From NCBI RefSeq assembly GCF_023822005.2, contig NZ_CP098806.1, positions 2,418,001-2,482,000 on the forward strand: 64,000 nt of DNA, written 5' to 3'. The notes beneath the pieces were generated by a model, which worked only from the letters and a program-made list of their open reading frames with translations, had not been told where the DNA came from and did no database searches. Source of the stretch: Dyadobacter fanqingshengii. Its GTDB lineage: Bacteria > Bacteroidota > Bacteroidia > Cytophagales > Spirosomataceae. Below are positions 55,171 through 64,000 of this stretch, in pieces. Numbering within the stretch: position 1 is the stretch's first letter; every line of letters starts with the position of its first letter. Both the position numbers and the translations under genes were made by a program.

Positions 55171-55982
55171 TGTTAGGTTACATAATCTGGGATACTGAGC
55201 CGGAAGTATTCTCTTGGTCAAGTGTGCCGCGTTGGTATGGTGTTTTTTGGGTAATTGGCATCTTCCTGAGCATTGCTGTTGCAGGTTATATCTTTAAAAT
55301 AGAGAAGCGTCAACCCAAAGAAGTCGATGAACTTACCCTGTATTTAATTATTGGCACCTTGGTTGGCGCACGGTTAGGACACATTTTATTTTATGACCCC
55401 CTGCATTACTGGCAGCATCCAATCGAGATTTTGCTTGTCTCCTTAACTCCTTCATTCCATTTTACCGGTCTTGCAGGGCTGGCTAGCCATGGAGGCGGGA
55501 TTGGCCTGATCACTTCGGCTTTCGTTTTCGCCAGGCGAAAAAAAATGGATTTCCTTTGGCTCCTGGACCGGATTGCTATTTTAGTCCCATTATGCGGGGC
55601 ATTCATACGATTGGGAAATCTAACGAATTCGGAAATGATCGGAATTCCAACTAATATGCCTTGGGCATTTGTCTTCACCAATATTGATAATGTTCCAAGA
55701 CACCCTGCTCAGTTGTACGAAGCGATTTATTGTTGTTTGATATTCGGCCTTATCTTTTATTTATGGCACCGCAAACGGCATCAATGGAGCGACGGGGTTC
55801 TGTTTGGCATGATGATATCAATCCTTTTCTCCCTACGATTTATAGATGAGTTCTTTAAAGAGAATCAGGAAGCTTTTGAAAATAACATGATGATCAATAT
55901 GGGTCAAATACTTAGCATTCCATTCATTCTACTTGGATTGCTCATTATCACTATTCGCATCAACAAGCGTATTTATAAGTGA
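55170..55982 (+). CDS. lgt: Prolipoprotein diacylglyceryl transferase
   Basis: A 270-residue Lgt from the ATG at 55170 (MLGYIIWDTEPEVFSWSSVP), chosen because family members begin this way; five further codons upstream are open. It has seven predicted transmembrane segments. Conserved parts are GARLGHILFYDPLHYW, LASHGGGIGL, IRLGNLTNSEMIGIPTNMPW and PRHPAQLYEAIYCCL. It adds diacylglycerol to the lipobox Cys of preprolipoproteins. Sitting behind an ECF sigma gene is unusual for the housekeeping copy, so it may be a second lgt (inference). Confidence 0.92.
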   Translation: MLGYIIWDTEPEVFSWSSVPRWYGVFWVIGIFLSIAVAGYIFKIEKRQPKEVDELTLYLIIGTLVGARLGHILFYDPLHYWQHPIEILLVSLTPSFHFTGLAGLASHGGGIGLITSAFVFARRKKMDFLWLLDRIAILVPLCGAFIRLGNLTNSEMIGIPTNMPWAFVFTNIDNVPRHPAQLYEAIYCCLIFGLIFYLWHRKRHQWSDGVLFGMMISILFSLRFIDEFFKENQEAFENNMMINMGQILSIPFILLGLLIITIRINKRIYK

Positions 55983-56388
55983 ATGCAGACGAAGGACGTG
56001 CACTATTTAACGTATATCAAGTTGCATTAACTGTACAATTTTTACTTTCCTGTCAATAATATCGCATAAAACGAGAAACGACGATAGTTCGTTTTAACGA
56101 CCGGATTTTTTGAAGAGATTCCTAGCTTACATACCTCTGTATCACGTCTAACGAACTCAGTAAAAATTAAAGACAAGCGACAGAGAAATTTACGATGGTC
56201 ATTTGAGACTATCAATCTTATAACTAAGAATGTAGTAGTTGATGCGTCATCATTCTCAAGAAACGGAGGTTATGTATGACAGTTTAATCAGCTGTAACAC
56301 TTAAAACAAATTCTGGTACCCATCATCTTCAGAGTACGTCGAGCTTGTGACGTAATCGAAGGAGAAAATCTGCTTTTCCGCATCGTCT
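55983..56388. other. Intergenic region without a supported gene
   Basis: About 405 bases between lgt and the convergent outer-membrane-like gene. AT-rich, no frame longer than 60 codons, no repeat noticed. Confidence 0.5.
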
Positions 56389-57063
56389 TTAGTTCTGTTT
56401 CTGCCAAACCAGTAGACCAAACTTCACTCCGAACGAAACCAACGGGGTCCATTCTTTGCCCGGGAAAAAGTTTTCACCCTCAAAGAACGGATCATAACTC
56501 ACCTCCTGCGGGTTTTCGATGCTGGTGTAACGCACATTCGTTTTTGCAAGGCCAAGTCCGGTATACAGGTCAGTTGTTAATTTTTTCGGAACGATAAATT
56601 TTGCTCCCATCTTTACTACAAATCCAGCTTTGTTTTTGCGAAACTTTGAACCGTCGAAACTCAGTTGGGTTGAATCTGACAAGTAATGATAATCTTTCCC
56701 GAGCGCCCTGTGCACACGTGAAAAGACACCTTCGGCGGCCAAATACCAGCCCATATATTCGCGACGCAGCCAGTAAAACTTCACCTCTGGCCGGATTTCC
56801 ATCATATTGTATTTACGCGTTTTAAGCGAGTTCCAAGGAGCACGGTGCAGGCCAAGCACATTTAAGCCCCCGCCAAGAGATACTCCGTAGCTCCATCGCC
56901 CGGCCGTCATATATTCGGTACCAATCCGCAGAGAAGGATCCGGAAAGGCAAGCGCGATGGGCATTACGTGCACATCAATATTGGGCGCGATAGTTTGCTT
57001 CTGTGCGAATACACCGGTACTGAGCGTCAGCAGGATGAGCAAGGAGAATGTAAAGTATTTCAT
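56389..57063 (-). CDS. Exported beta-barrel-like protein
   Basis: From the ATG at 57061-57063 (MKYFTFSLLILLTLSTGVFA) the product is 224 residues with a clear signal peptide. Nine codons upstream are open but do not look like a leader. The mature protein alternates aromatic and glycine residues in strand-like segments (GRWSYGVSLGGGLNVLGLHR; LRREYMGWYLAAEGVFSRVH; KNKAGFVVKMGAKF), ending VSFGVKFGLLVWQKQN. It is most likely a small outer-membrane barrel of the DUF3575 type. No substrate can be given. Confidence 0.7.
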   Translation of the reverse strand: MKYFTFSLLILLTLSTGVFAQKQTIAPNIDVHVMPIALAFPDPSLRIGTEYMTAGRWSYGVSLGGGLNVLGLHRAPWNSLKTRKYNMMEIRPEVKFYWLRREYMGWYLAAEGVFSRVHRALGKDYHYLSDSTQLSFDGSKFRKNKAGFVVKMGAKFIVPKKLTTDLYTGLGLAKTNVRYTSIENPQEVSYDPFFEGENFFPGKEWTPLVSFGVKFGLLVWQKQN

Positions 57064-57568
57064 ATCGTAATAGTTGTACGAATATAACAAACGGTTACAA
57101 TTGACGATACCTTACGGAGAGATTAAATTCATTCATATTCACTTAATAAGAGAAGTTCTACTTTACGCTCCATAAAAGTATAGGCGCGATTGCCTTCTTC
57201 TTTGTCACCTAAATACTAAGTATCTCAAATATTGGACGTGAGTGAGACTAGGAAATTCTCGAGAAGCAACCGCAGGAAAACAAAATTATCTTCGTTATTG
57301 AAGAGTATTCAGGATACTTCATATTCAATTGGAAGGGTCAAATATAACCGTCGAACGTGTAACCATATACCGTCATCAACCAGTCCTAATCCAGGTATTG
57401 CCCCTTGTGCCAAACCAAAATTTCCCCGTGTTTTTGCCCTTGTTCTTCACAGAAAGTGGATTGAATCAACATTATTAGGACACTAATGTGCACAGATTTA
57501 AAGCGCTAGTTAGCAGAATGTCTGCAATGCTCTCCTAACGGCTTTGCGATTCCGAATAACCTGTATTT
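57064..57568. other. Intergenic region without a supported gene
   Basis: About 500 bases between two minus-strand genes. A plus-strand frame (57232-57486) of 84 codons is basic, Ser/Lys-rich and lacks any family pattern; I reject it. Minus-strand pieces such as YGYTFDGYI suggest possible decay but are too short to name. Confidence 0.45.
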
Positions 57569-58579
57569 TCAACACCCTCCACCTCTGGGTATGGCATAAA
57601 TCACATTGCCTGAAACAGATAAATTGAAGACTTTATCTTGTATAGCAGGACGTAACAGTTCCCATGTTTTTCCCTTGTCTGAAGATCTGTAAATACCTGC
57701 AGGGTGGCCACAGAACATATATTCATCAACCTCAGTAATTGAGGAAATGTAGAGGCTTTCTGGAAGATCAGCATCAATAGGCTGCCAGGTTTTACCACCA
57801 TCATATGATGTCCGTACTCTTCTTGTCTCCGTTTCTGTATTGCATGTGATAGCAGCAAATCCACCTTTAATGCGTTGTATAGCAATGCCCACTCCACCCT
57901 CACTAATCACATTGACCCAGTTTTCACCTTTATCTGTCGACCGAATGATGCCTTGCTGGCTGGTAGCTAGCAGCACGCCATCTGACTCTACCAAACTCAG
58001 TACCCAGCCTCCCTCGTAAACCCGCTCCCAGCTTTTTCCACTGTCAACATATTTATAAAGCCCCCAATCGCAACCAATAAAAACGTTGTCTTCAGTTTCA
58101 AAAATGGTGCGCACGCTTTTCCCAGGAAAATCTTCATATATCGGCACCCATGAACCCGTTTCGTTTACTTTTTGTAAAAACCGACCTGCGTAGTTGAATG
58201 CAAGCATTCCAGTCTTGCCAAGTACAATGCTGCCAAGGTTGTCAGGAGCAGTCTCTTTTTCCCAAAAAGGAGCAGTGGAATTCGGTTTGCTGTAATACAT
58301 CCCATTTCCAGCACGCACATAGATTCCATTGTCATTTGCAAGGAAACCATCTCTAGGAATACCATCTTCCACCAAATTTTCCGGCAATCCTTCGCTAATG
58401 TCCTGCCAGGTCTGTCCGCCATCAACAGATTTAAAAATGACGTTTGCAGCTCCTGCCTTATCCCTTTTTTGCATTTGTTTACTATTCGGAGGTGAGGATG
58501 ACTGTGGAAATTCGAAAGCCCGATCAAAGCCAAATAAGAATGGAAAAAGGAGCAATAAAGCAAGGTTATGAATTTTCAT
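57569..58579 (-). CDS. Exported BNR/Asp-box repeat protein
   Basis: From the ATG at 58577-58579 (MKIHNLALLLLFPFLFGF) it is a 336-residue secreted protein. It carries at least five Asp-box motifs of the S-x-D-x-G-x-T-W type: SVDGGQTWQD, YVDSGKSWER, STDKGENWVN, SYDGGKTWQP and SSDKGKTWEL. These form a beta-propeller of sialidase/photosystem-assembly (YCF48) type. Catalytic sialidase residues are not apparent, so a binding or scaffolding role is more likely. The last residues are GGGC. It is divergent from the winged-helix regulator at 58693. Confidence 0.85.
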   Translation of the reverse strand: MKIHNLALLLLFPFLFGFDRAFEFPQSSSPPNSKQMQKRDKAGAANVIFKSVDGGQTWQDISEGLPENLVEDGIPRDGFLANDNGIYVRAGNGMYYSKPNSTAPFWEKETAPDNLGSIVLGKTGMLAFNYAGRFLQKVNETGSWVPIYEDFPGKSVRTIFETEDNVFIGCDWGLYKYVDSGKSWERVYEGGWVLSLVESDGVLLATSQQGIIRSTDKGENWVNVISEGGVGIAIQRIKGGFAAITCNTETETRRVRTSYDGGKTWQPIDADLPESLYISSITEVDEYMFCGHPAGIYRSSDKGKTWELLRPAIQDKVFNLSVSGNVIYAIPRGGGC

Positions 58580-58692
58580 GACTAGGATTGGTTTAATGAA
58601 ATAATAGAATAAAATTGTTTTTAACTTCACATATCCAAAAGTAGGCACCTATGTTGCTGCTCGAAGTAAATCAATTGTAAAAAGAAATGTAA

Positions 58693-59832
58693 ATGCGTGT
58701 AAATTCTGCTTTTACTGGATTTTTCACTGACCGGATGTTGGTGAAATGCGGCATTGCCGCGGTGATGGTTGCTATTTTTTTTATCGCTTCGTCTTTTACA
58801 GAACATCCCGGGCGGGACTTCCAGGCGAAGCAGATAAACCTCATCGTCCGTCAAGTTGGTCATCGGTTGCTCTTGCAGGCAGGGGACTCGACGTCACGCG
58901 TATTACCTGTTACCGAGATGAACGAAGGCATCTTTCTGCTCAGGTTTGAAAATGAATTCGTTTTTAACCACGACTCGCTCATGGTGTTGTCACAAGGCTT
59001 ACTTCCAAAAACAAAGTTTCCTTCTGGCTACACCGTTACAGTACATGATTGCAAGAAAGGCGATATCGTCCATGGTTTCCAGGTAAATAATACCTCACCG
59101 GACATCCTGGCTTGCAGCGGCAGAAGTCAGCCCATAGGTTGTTATACAATCGAATTTACGTTTCCGGATTTTTATGAAAATATAGAACAGAAGAAAGCAG
59201 AGATCAACCAACTAACTGGCCCCGTTAAAGCGGATACTCAGGTAGTCTATCCAAAACGTGAAGAATTAAAAATGGCCACCTTCCATGACATCGACCAACG
59301 GACGAAGGAACTTAAATCGGACAAAACGGATCGCAAGGAAGTTGATCCCAAACTTGAAGAATTAAAAACGACAATCTTCGGCTATCCGTTAATCAATGTG
59401 GTTTATGGCGGCATTTTTGTGTTACTGGGTGCTGCCGTGTTGACTTGGCACTTCAGGAAAAATTTGAAACAGGTGCCCAGGCAAAATCAAAAATACTCTA
59501 TCGTAAAAGAACCCGTTACGGATTTGGCTGCGCTCGGAAGTTTTCTATTTAACGTGAAGGGGCAGCTCCTGCTTTTGGGAAGCGAGGTCATTAGTCTCAC
59601 AGACAAAGAATGCAAGGTTCTGGAATTGCTCCACAAAAATTTCGGTGAACTGATCCCACGCGAAACGCTGTTGCAGGAAGTCTGGATCAACGAAGGGGTA
59701 TTCACCGGTCGCAGCCTGGACATGTTTGTGTCGAAACTCCGAAAGAAATTAAGCCATGATCCTGAGCTGAGAATCACGAATGTTCATGGGAAAGGATATA
59801 AGCTGGAAATACCTAAAAGACAGGTTATCTGA
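58693..59832 (+). CDS. Membrane-anchored winged-helix transcriptional regulator
   Basis: A 379-residue protein with an N-terminal signal or anchor (about 15-35, CGIAAVMVAIFFIASSF) and a periplasmic domain (about 36-235). A transmembrane helix follows (INVVYGGIFVLLGAAVLTWH, about 234-253), then a cytosolic OmpR/PhoB-type winged helix (about 290-376: SLTDKECKVLELLHKNFGEL, LLQEVWINEGVFTGRSLDMF). The DNA-binding domain is thus at the C-terminus, reverse to ToxR. It probably senses an envelope signal and acts on nearby genes. An internal duplication is seen at about 190-234 (REELKMATF and LEELKTTIF). Confidence 0.82.
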   Translation: MRVNSAFTGFFTDRMLVKCGIAAVMVAIFFIASSFTEHPGRDFQAKQINLIVRQVGHRLLLQAGDSTSRVLPVTEMNEGIFLLRFENEFVFNHDSLMVLSQGLLPKTKFPSGYTVTVHDCKKGDIVHGFQVNNTSPDILACSGRSQPIGCYTIEFTFPDFYENIEQKKAEINQLTGPVKADTQVVYPKREELKMATFHDIDQRTKELKSDKTDRKEVDPKLEELKTTIFGYPLINVVYGGIFVLLGAAVLTWHFRKNLKQVPRQNQKYSIVKEPVTDLAALGSFLFNVKGQLLLLGSEVISLTDKECKVLELLHKNFGELIPRETLLQEVWINEGVFTGRSLDMFVSKLRKKLSHDPELRITNVHGKGYKLEIPKRQVI

Positions 59833-60001
59833 AGGCTGGCTGTTCAGAAGTATCATATTCTATTCTGCCAGATATATTGGTAATTATAGCCTCTGCATCA
59901 CTATCACAGCCACATTCTATTTTTTTCGGCTCTTCGTCCGTTTTACATCCTTTTGCAGCCAGGAGGAAGTTGTATACAAGTGTTTTCGCTGAGATTTTCA
60001 T
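59825..60001 (-). CDS. Small putative lipoprotein
   Basis: A 58-residue frame from the ATG at 59999-60001 (MKISAKTLVYNFLLAAKGCK), which reads like a lipoprotein signal with Cys19, though the Lys-Gly before it is poor for a lipobox. The rest is acidic with KKIECGCDSDAEAIIT and ends QPAFR. It overlaps the end of the regulator gene by 8 bases on the opposite strand. It resembles the start of short Cys-containing Bacteroidota lipoproteins and may be truncated. Low certainty. Confidence 0.35.
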   Translation of the reverse strand: MKISAKTLVYNFLLAAKGCKTDEEPKKIECGCDSDAEAIITNISGRIEYDTSEQPAFR

Positions 60002-60305
60002 GGCCAAATTTAAGTTAATTTAAATTATTGCTATTCTCAGAAAACCCTCGAACGTGAGACTGTTATATTCGGAATTCTTATAACTAATCATAGTCCTGGC
60101 ACCTATTGGACTCTGTTTCAAAAAGCCACAACAAAGGCCAGCATCATACAGGTTAGTAGCAATAAACTCGCATTTGGGTATTTAAGTTGAAAAAGTCGGG
60201 GCAGATAATAAAAACCATGCCAGCGGTGAACTACCACCCGTGCCGTGTGGCATAGCTTTTTACAGGCGATCGGCTTTCCGCTTTGTCAACTAAACCAGAA
60301 ATGCT

Positions 60306-61265
60306 ATGTTTTATCACGTTAAGGAATTACAATTTAACGCCCGGGTTTCGAAACCGGACCCGAAGTTTGCAAGACTACTGCTGGAACAATTCGGCGGGAG
60401 CAATGGAGAGCTGAAAGCAGCCATGCAGTATTTTGTGCAAGCGTTCAGTGCAAAGAATCCGTACCCCGACAAGTATGACCTGCTCATGGACATTGCCACC
60501 GAAGAGTTCAGTCATCTTGAAATCGTAGGCGCTACCATTCAAATGTTGCTGGGTGGTGTGAATGGCGAGCTAAAAAATGCCTCAGAGGAATCAGAGATCA
60601 TGAAACTACTGGACGGCACAGCTGCGAAAGAGGATTTTATTCATGAAGCCATCATCAATCCGCAGTTTGGGGTACTTACCGGAGGAGGCCCTGCACTGAC
60701 TGACAGTAACGGCATCCCCTGGACAGCAGCCTATGTAACTGCAAACGGTGACCTGACCGTTGATTTGCGCTCAAACATTGCCGCCGAATCCAGGGCCAAA
60801 ATTGTCTATGAATACCTGATGAAATTTACTGATGATCCTTCTGTAAAGGAAACGCTCCGCTTTTTGATGACCCGCGAGATCGCGCATTATCAGATGTTCG
60901 AGGCTGCTTTGGCAACTATTCAACCTAATTTCCCTCCGGGTATCCTGCAAGGTGACCCGCGTTTCAGTAATCTTTATTACAACATGTCCAGTGGAATGGA
61001 GGCACGCGGGCCATGGAACGAAGGCACCAGTACACAGCTGGGTGAAACATGGCAGTACATTGAAGACCCATTGCAACAAGTGCTCGACACGAACGGACTT
61101 ACCACACTGGAACCAACTGGAACGGACCGTACCGAAAAATCTGTGAAAGCGCTGAACGAACAACTTGGCAAGCAGCGCAGTGAGGAAATCATGAGTGCTA
61201 CTGATGAAATCGATGCACAGTGGAGCACTTATAGCAAAACGGGAGGCCTCATCAATGACCTATAA
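60306..61265 (+). CDS. Manganese catalase
   Basis: A 319-residue Mn-catalase that breaks down hydrogen peroxide. It opens MFYHVKELQFNARVSKPDP. It has the four-helix-bundle ligands: Glu35 in GELKAAMQYFVQAF, Glu67-x-x-His70 in ATEEFSHLEI, a later Glu near 150 and TREIAHYQMFEAAL. The Gln/Asn-rich C-terminal part matches the family. It is followed 11 bases later by a DsbA-like gene. This supports an oxidative-stress role. Confidence 0.93.
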   Translation: MFYHVKELQFNARVSKPDPKFARLLLEQFGGSNGELKAAMQYFVQAFSAKNPYPDKYDLLMDIATEEFSHLEIVGATIQMLLGGVNGELKNASEESEIMKLLDGTAAKEDFIHEAIINPQFGVLTGGGPALTDSNGIPWTAAYVTANGDLTVDLRSNIAAESRAKIVYEYLMKFTDDPSVKETLRFLMTREIAHYQMFEAALATIQPNFPPGILQGDPRFSNLYYNMSSGMEARGPWNEGTSTQLGETWQYIEDPLQQVLDTNGLTTLEPTGTDRTEKSVKALNEQLGKQRSEEIMSATDEIDAQWSTYSKTGGLINDL

Positions 61266-61276
61266 ACTTAACTGAA

Positions 61277-61981
61277 TTGGACTTATCAAACCATCAGGCG
61301 GATCGGGTAAAAATCGTTTTTTACACCGATCCGCTCTGTTGCTGGAGCTGGGCCTTATATCCCCACTGGCAACGCTTTATTGAGCAATTCAAAGATCATG
61401 TCACCTATTCCTATTGTCTGGGCGGGATGATCCCGGACTGGACCAAATACGATGATCCGTTCAATTCCGTCAGCAGGCCTGCGCAAATGGGCCCGATCTG
61501 GATGGAAGCGCAGCACCGGACTGGTGCAAAGATCAATGATATGATTTGGAGCCAGGAAGATCCGCCCTCATCCTCCTATCCTGCGTGCATCGCCATCAAA
61601 ACCGCAGACCTGCAAGGTTTTGAAGCATCGGAGCTTTACATGCAGGCGGTCTGGAAAGCAGTGATGGTGGACGCATTGAATATTTCTAAAAGGGATGTCC
61701 TGCTTCAAGTTGCTCGTGGCACTAGCCTGCTTCATCCTGGAATTTTAGATTACGACCGGTTTGTAAGCGACTATGATACGATCCAAAGTCGCGATGCCTT
61801 TCGCAGCGATCTGCGGCAGGTTGCTTATAACCGCATTGGCCGCTTTCCTACGTTGACCATTACCAAATCGGGGAAGGGATTGATCATGACCGGCTTCCGC
61901 CCCTACGAGGCGCTGGTGGATGCATTCAACCATTTACAGCAGGTTTCCAAAGGCCACCCTGCTGACATTTCAATTGATTAG
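61277..61981 (+). CDS. DsbA/FrnE-like thioredoxin-fold protein
   Basis: A 234-residue protein reading from a TTG at 61277 (MDLSNHQADRVKIVFYTDPL); no ATG precedes the conserved FYTDPLCCWSW. In place of CxxC there is Cys-Cys-Trp-Ser-Trp, so it has two adjacent cysteines but no standard redox motif. Later family parts are SSYPACIAIKTADLQGFEAS, YMQAVWKAVMVDALNI and the cis-Pro segment FPTLTITKSGKG. It is cytosolic and probably a DsbA-type oxidoreductase or isomerase. It follows the Mn-catalase, suggesting an operon. Confidence 0.78.
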   Translation: MDLSNHQADRVKIVFYTDPLCCWSWALYPHWQRFIEQFKDHVTYSYCLGGMIPDWTKYDDPFNSVSRPAQMGPIWMEAQHRTGAKINDMIWSQEDPPSSSYPACIAIKTADLQGFEASELYMQAVWKAVMVDALNISKRDVLLQVARGTSLLHPGILDYDRFVSDYDTIQSRDAFRSDLRQVAYNRIGRFPTLTITKSGKGLIMTGFRPYEALVDAFNHLQQVSKGHPADISID

Positions 61982-62015
61982 GATATAAGCTTTCTTTTGC
62001 TGACAAGGTTGTCCC

Positions 62016-64000
62016 CTACCCCTGGACAGGGAAATAGATCACGAACTTGCTGCCAGAGCCCGGCGTGCTTTCAACCCGGATACTCCCACCAGCTGTGTCT
62101 ATGATTTTTTTTGCCAGGTAAAGTCCGATCCCTTGTCCTTCCCGGTCAGTTTGAAGTCTGCCGTATTTATCAAAGACCTTATCAATCTCATCAGGGGATA
62201 TCCCAATTCCATTATCCTGAACAGATAAGGCAGTAAATTCGCCTGCTACCACAGTTTGAATGTTAATAACAGGACTTTCTTCCGAGCAATATTTGATCGC
62301 GTTTGAAACCAGGTTGAATAGGATACTTCTCAGGTTCTTTTTGGAAAAAAGGATGTGGCCTACTTTCAAATCGCTTGTGATCAGCGCTCCACTCTGCTTG
62401 ATCGTTTCGCCAAGGCTCCACAAGATGTTATCCAAAATCTCATTCAGGTCTACCAATTCTGTCTTGATTGCTTCGTCCTCAATTTTTGCCACCGCACCAA
62501 TGTCCTTGACAAGGGAACTGAAATTTTTCACCGACCTACGGATGATCTCCAAAAACGGCTTTAACTCAGGATTGTCCACCGGCATGGAGTCCATTAAACC
62601 GATACTGAATTCTATATTTCCGAGCGGTTCCAGCAGATCATGGGATGCGGTATGGACAAAGTTGTCCAGGTCCGCATTGATGCGGGTCAGGATCTGATTT
62701 TTTTTGTCCAGCTGTTGTTGTATTTCTTTCAGCTGAGTAATGTCATTAAAAGTAATGATCGCGCCCGTCCTCTTGTTGCCAAGCTGCCTTATATAGGCCA
62801 TGGTCATGACCTGGTACCACTTACCATCATTGGATTGTATTTCCCGGGTTATAGAATAACCGTTGTTAAGGACATGGTTAATGTCCTCGGAGAGGGTTTC
62901 GAACCGGAAGTTGGTCGAAATATTACTGATGGGCCGCCCAATGTCGCTTTCAAGTAAGTTAATATGCCGGACTGTCCCAGGTGAAAACCGCATCAGGCGC
63001 AGATCCGAACTGACAAATAACTGACCATTGATATTGCTTTTGAAATAATTGTTCAAATCATCATTGAGCTCTAAAAGCTCTTTGTTCTTTAATTGGTAGT
63101 CGGCATTGATCGTATGCAGCTCTTCATTGATCGACTGCATTTCCTCATTGGTACTTTGCATTTCCTCATTAGCCGACAGTAACTCTTCATTGAAGGACTG
63201 CATATTTTCGTTAAGCGCAAACAGCTTTTCACTGGCAGCGGCCAGTTGTTCTTTTTGGTCTTTGTTTTCTTGTTCCAAAAACCTGGAATAGTCGTCCAGG
63301 TATAGGTTCTCATCAAATTCCATTGCTCCCGGTAGCAGCGCTGAATGCTCGTCATGGGTGAACTGGACTAGCAGAAAGCCATTAGGCCGGCCTTTATAGA
63401 TCATCGGACTAACCGCAAGGGTTACTTTAATTGTTTCCTTGCTTTGCTTAATCACGATGCCTGTGACCACTGCTTTCTGAGGGGTTTCGGAGACCTTGTT
63501 ACAGGCTGTCTTGAAGGCAATGGCAAGAGGGCCAGGCAAAAGCTCGGTCAGATCTGATGTAAAATTCTTTTGAGTAAGGAACTTGCCCGTAGGGCCATAG
63601 GATTTAAGCACCTTGTTGTTTTCATCCACACAGATAAGCAGGCGTTGCTCTTCATTAAAAAGGGTTTCAATAATTGCCCCATCCAGGGTGCGGTCAGGAA
63701 TTTTAATATTTTCCGGCTGAGAAGGCCCTAAACTGGCAGGCTTGTAATACGTGTATTCTGGCACTGTAAATGTTTCAAAGTTCACAGAAGGGCTGGCATC
63801 CAGCTTCTTGTAAACCTTCGAATTCTTATCAATGACTTTTAGACTTTTTAATATAGGTAAAGGGTTCTCACTAGACCCTAAAAACAGGTAACCCTCCGGT
63901 TTTAGTCCAAACAGTAGCATATGATAGATTTTCTGCTGCAAGGTTGGGGTCATGTAAATCAGCAGGTTACGGCAGCTGATCAAGTGCATATTGCAGTAGG
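62016..64000 (-). CDS. CheR-PAS-histidine kinase hybrid (cut by the window edge)
   Basis: The frame is still open at the right edge, as shown by upstream codons continuing the CheR pattern. The visible part begins in the CheR methyltransferase domain (LISCRNLLIYMTPTLQQKIY; LFLGSSENPL). It continues through a PAS-like part (about 120-230) and a coiled coil with repeated NEE(M/L)QS heptads (about 255-320). A second PAS follows (about 330-440). The HisKA region has ASHDLLEPLGN, and the ATPase domain shows NLVSNAIKYC, DNGIGISPDE and GQGIGLYLAKKIID. Such CheB/CheR-PAS kinases are common in this phylum. The N-terminal CheB and CheR start are outside. Confidence 0.9.
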   Translation of the reverse strand, partial: YCNMHLISCRNLLIYMTPTLQQKIYHMLLFGLKPEGYLFLGSSENPLPILKSLKVIDKNSKVYKKLDASPSVNFETFTVPEYTYYKPASLGPSQPENIKIPDRTLDGAIIETLFNEEQRLLICVDENNKVLKSYGPTGKFLTQKNFTSDLTELLPGPLAIAFKTACNKVSETPQKAVVTGIVIKQSKETIKVTLAVSPMIYKGRPNGFLLVQFTHDEHSALLPGAMEFDENLYLDDYSRFLEQENKDQKEQLAAASEKLFALNENMQSFNEELLSANEEMQSTNEEMQSINEELHTINADYQLKNKELLELNDDLNNYFKSNINGQLFVSSDLRLMRFSPGTVRHINLLESDIGRPISNISTNFRFETLSEDINHVLNNGYSITREIQSNDGKWYQVMTMAYIRQLGNKRTGAIITFNDITQLKEIQQQLDKKNQILTRINADLDNFVHTASHDLLEPLGNIEFSIGLMDSMPVDNPELKPFLEIIRRSVKNFSSLVKDIGAVAKIEDEAIKTELVDLNEILDNILWSLGETIKQSGALITSDLKVGHILFSKKNLRSILFNLVSNAIKYCSEESPVINIQTVVAGEFTALSVQDNGIGISPDEIDKVFDKYGRLQTDREGQGIGLYLAKKIIDTAGGSIRVESTPGSGSKFVIYFPVQG

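Noticed and set aside
57232..57486. 84-codon plus-strand frame
   Set aside because: Low-complexity basic composition, no domain and no plausible start signal.

Overview
The window reads as a chromosomal segment of a Bacteroidota bacterium, most like the Cytophagales (a Dyadobacter/Spirosomaceae-type genome; the genus is inference). Support comes from type IX secretion (T9SS) C-terminal domains, a carboxypeptidase-like/plug/barrel outer-membrane receptor, a BlaI plus M56-TonB regulatory pair, batB/batC-like genes, weak or absent Shine-Dalgarno sequences, and a TTG start confirmed by a paralogue. Both ends cut genes: an AraC-type regulator on the left and a CheR-PAS-histidine kinase on the right.

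Region 1 (0.7-6.5 kb, +): two response regulators, then a tight kaiC-kaiB-kaiB-histidine kinase operon with ATGA stop/start overlaps, and a TPR protein. No kaiA is present. The KaiC has both ATPase lobes and a Ser-Ser pair at the usual Ser-Thr autophosphorylation site.

Region 2 (6.5-20.4 kb, -): ten colinear genes. Read 5' to 3' they are TldD-like, TldE/PmbA-like, TldD-like, TldE/PmbA-like, DUF4159, MoxR AAA+ ATPase, DUF58, BatA-N membrane protein, DUF4175-like membrane protein and another membrane protein. The TldD/TldE pair is tandemly duplicated and both TldD copies carry a twin-arginine-like leader. The spacers between the pairs hold tetranucleotide and 23-bp tandem repeats.

Region 3 (20.5-28.1 kb): a CheY-like regulator, small hypotheticals, a lipoprotein, a GH9 endoglucanase broken by one frameshift (its catalytic acid and T9SS tail lie in the second frame), a group of small unknown genes with palindromic repeats, and tRNA-Arg(TCT), tRNA-Pro(TGG) and tRNA-Ser(GCT).

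Region 4 (28.2-41.8 kb, +): core metabolism and housekeeping. It holds batB/batC-like genes, purC, a STAS-like protein, gltB-gltD, a polysaccharide deacetylase, a GT2 glycosyltransferase, a TatD nuclease, L-asparaginase I and tRNA-Ser(GGA).

Region 5 (41.8-64 kb): accessory DNA. Just after tRNA-Ser(GGA) lies an att-like cluster of GGTGAGCA repeats that abuts a truncated NTF2-like gene, then an ABC-permease remnant. Further on are a T9SS repeat protein, a divergent HxlR/SDR/NTF2 cluster, an SDR fragment, a RibD-type reductase, a BlaI/M56-TonB/outer-membrane receptor cluster with palindromic operator candidates, a ChaN-like protein, an ECF sigma factor with a short putative anti-sigma gene and an lgt, a BNR-repeat protein, a membrane-anchored winged-helix regulator, a manganese catalase, a DsbA-like protein and the partial hybrid kinase.
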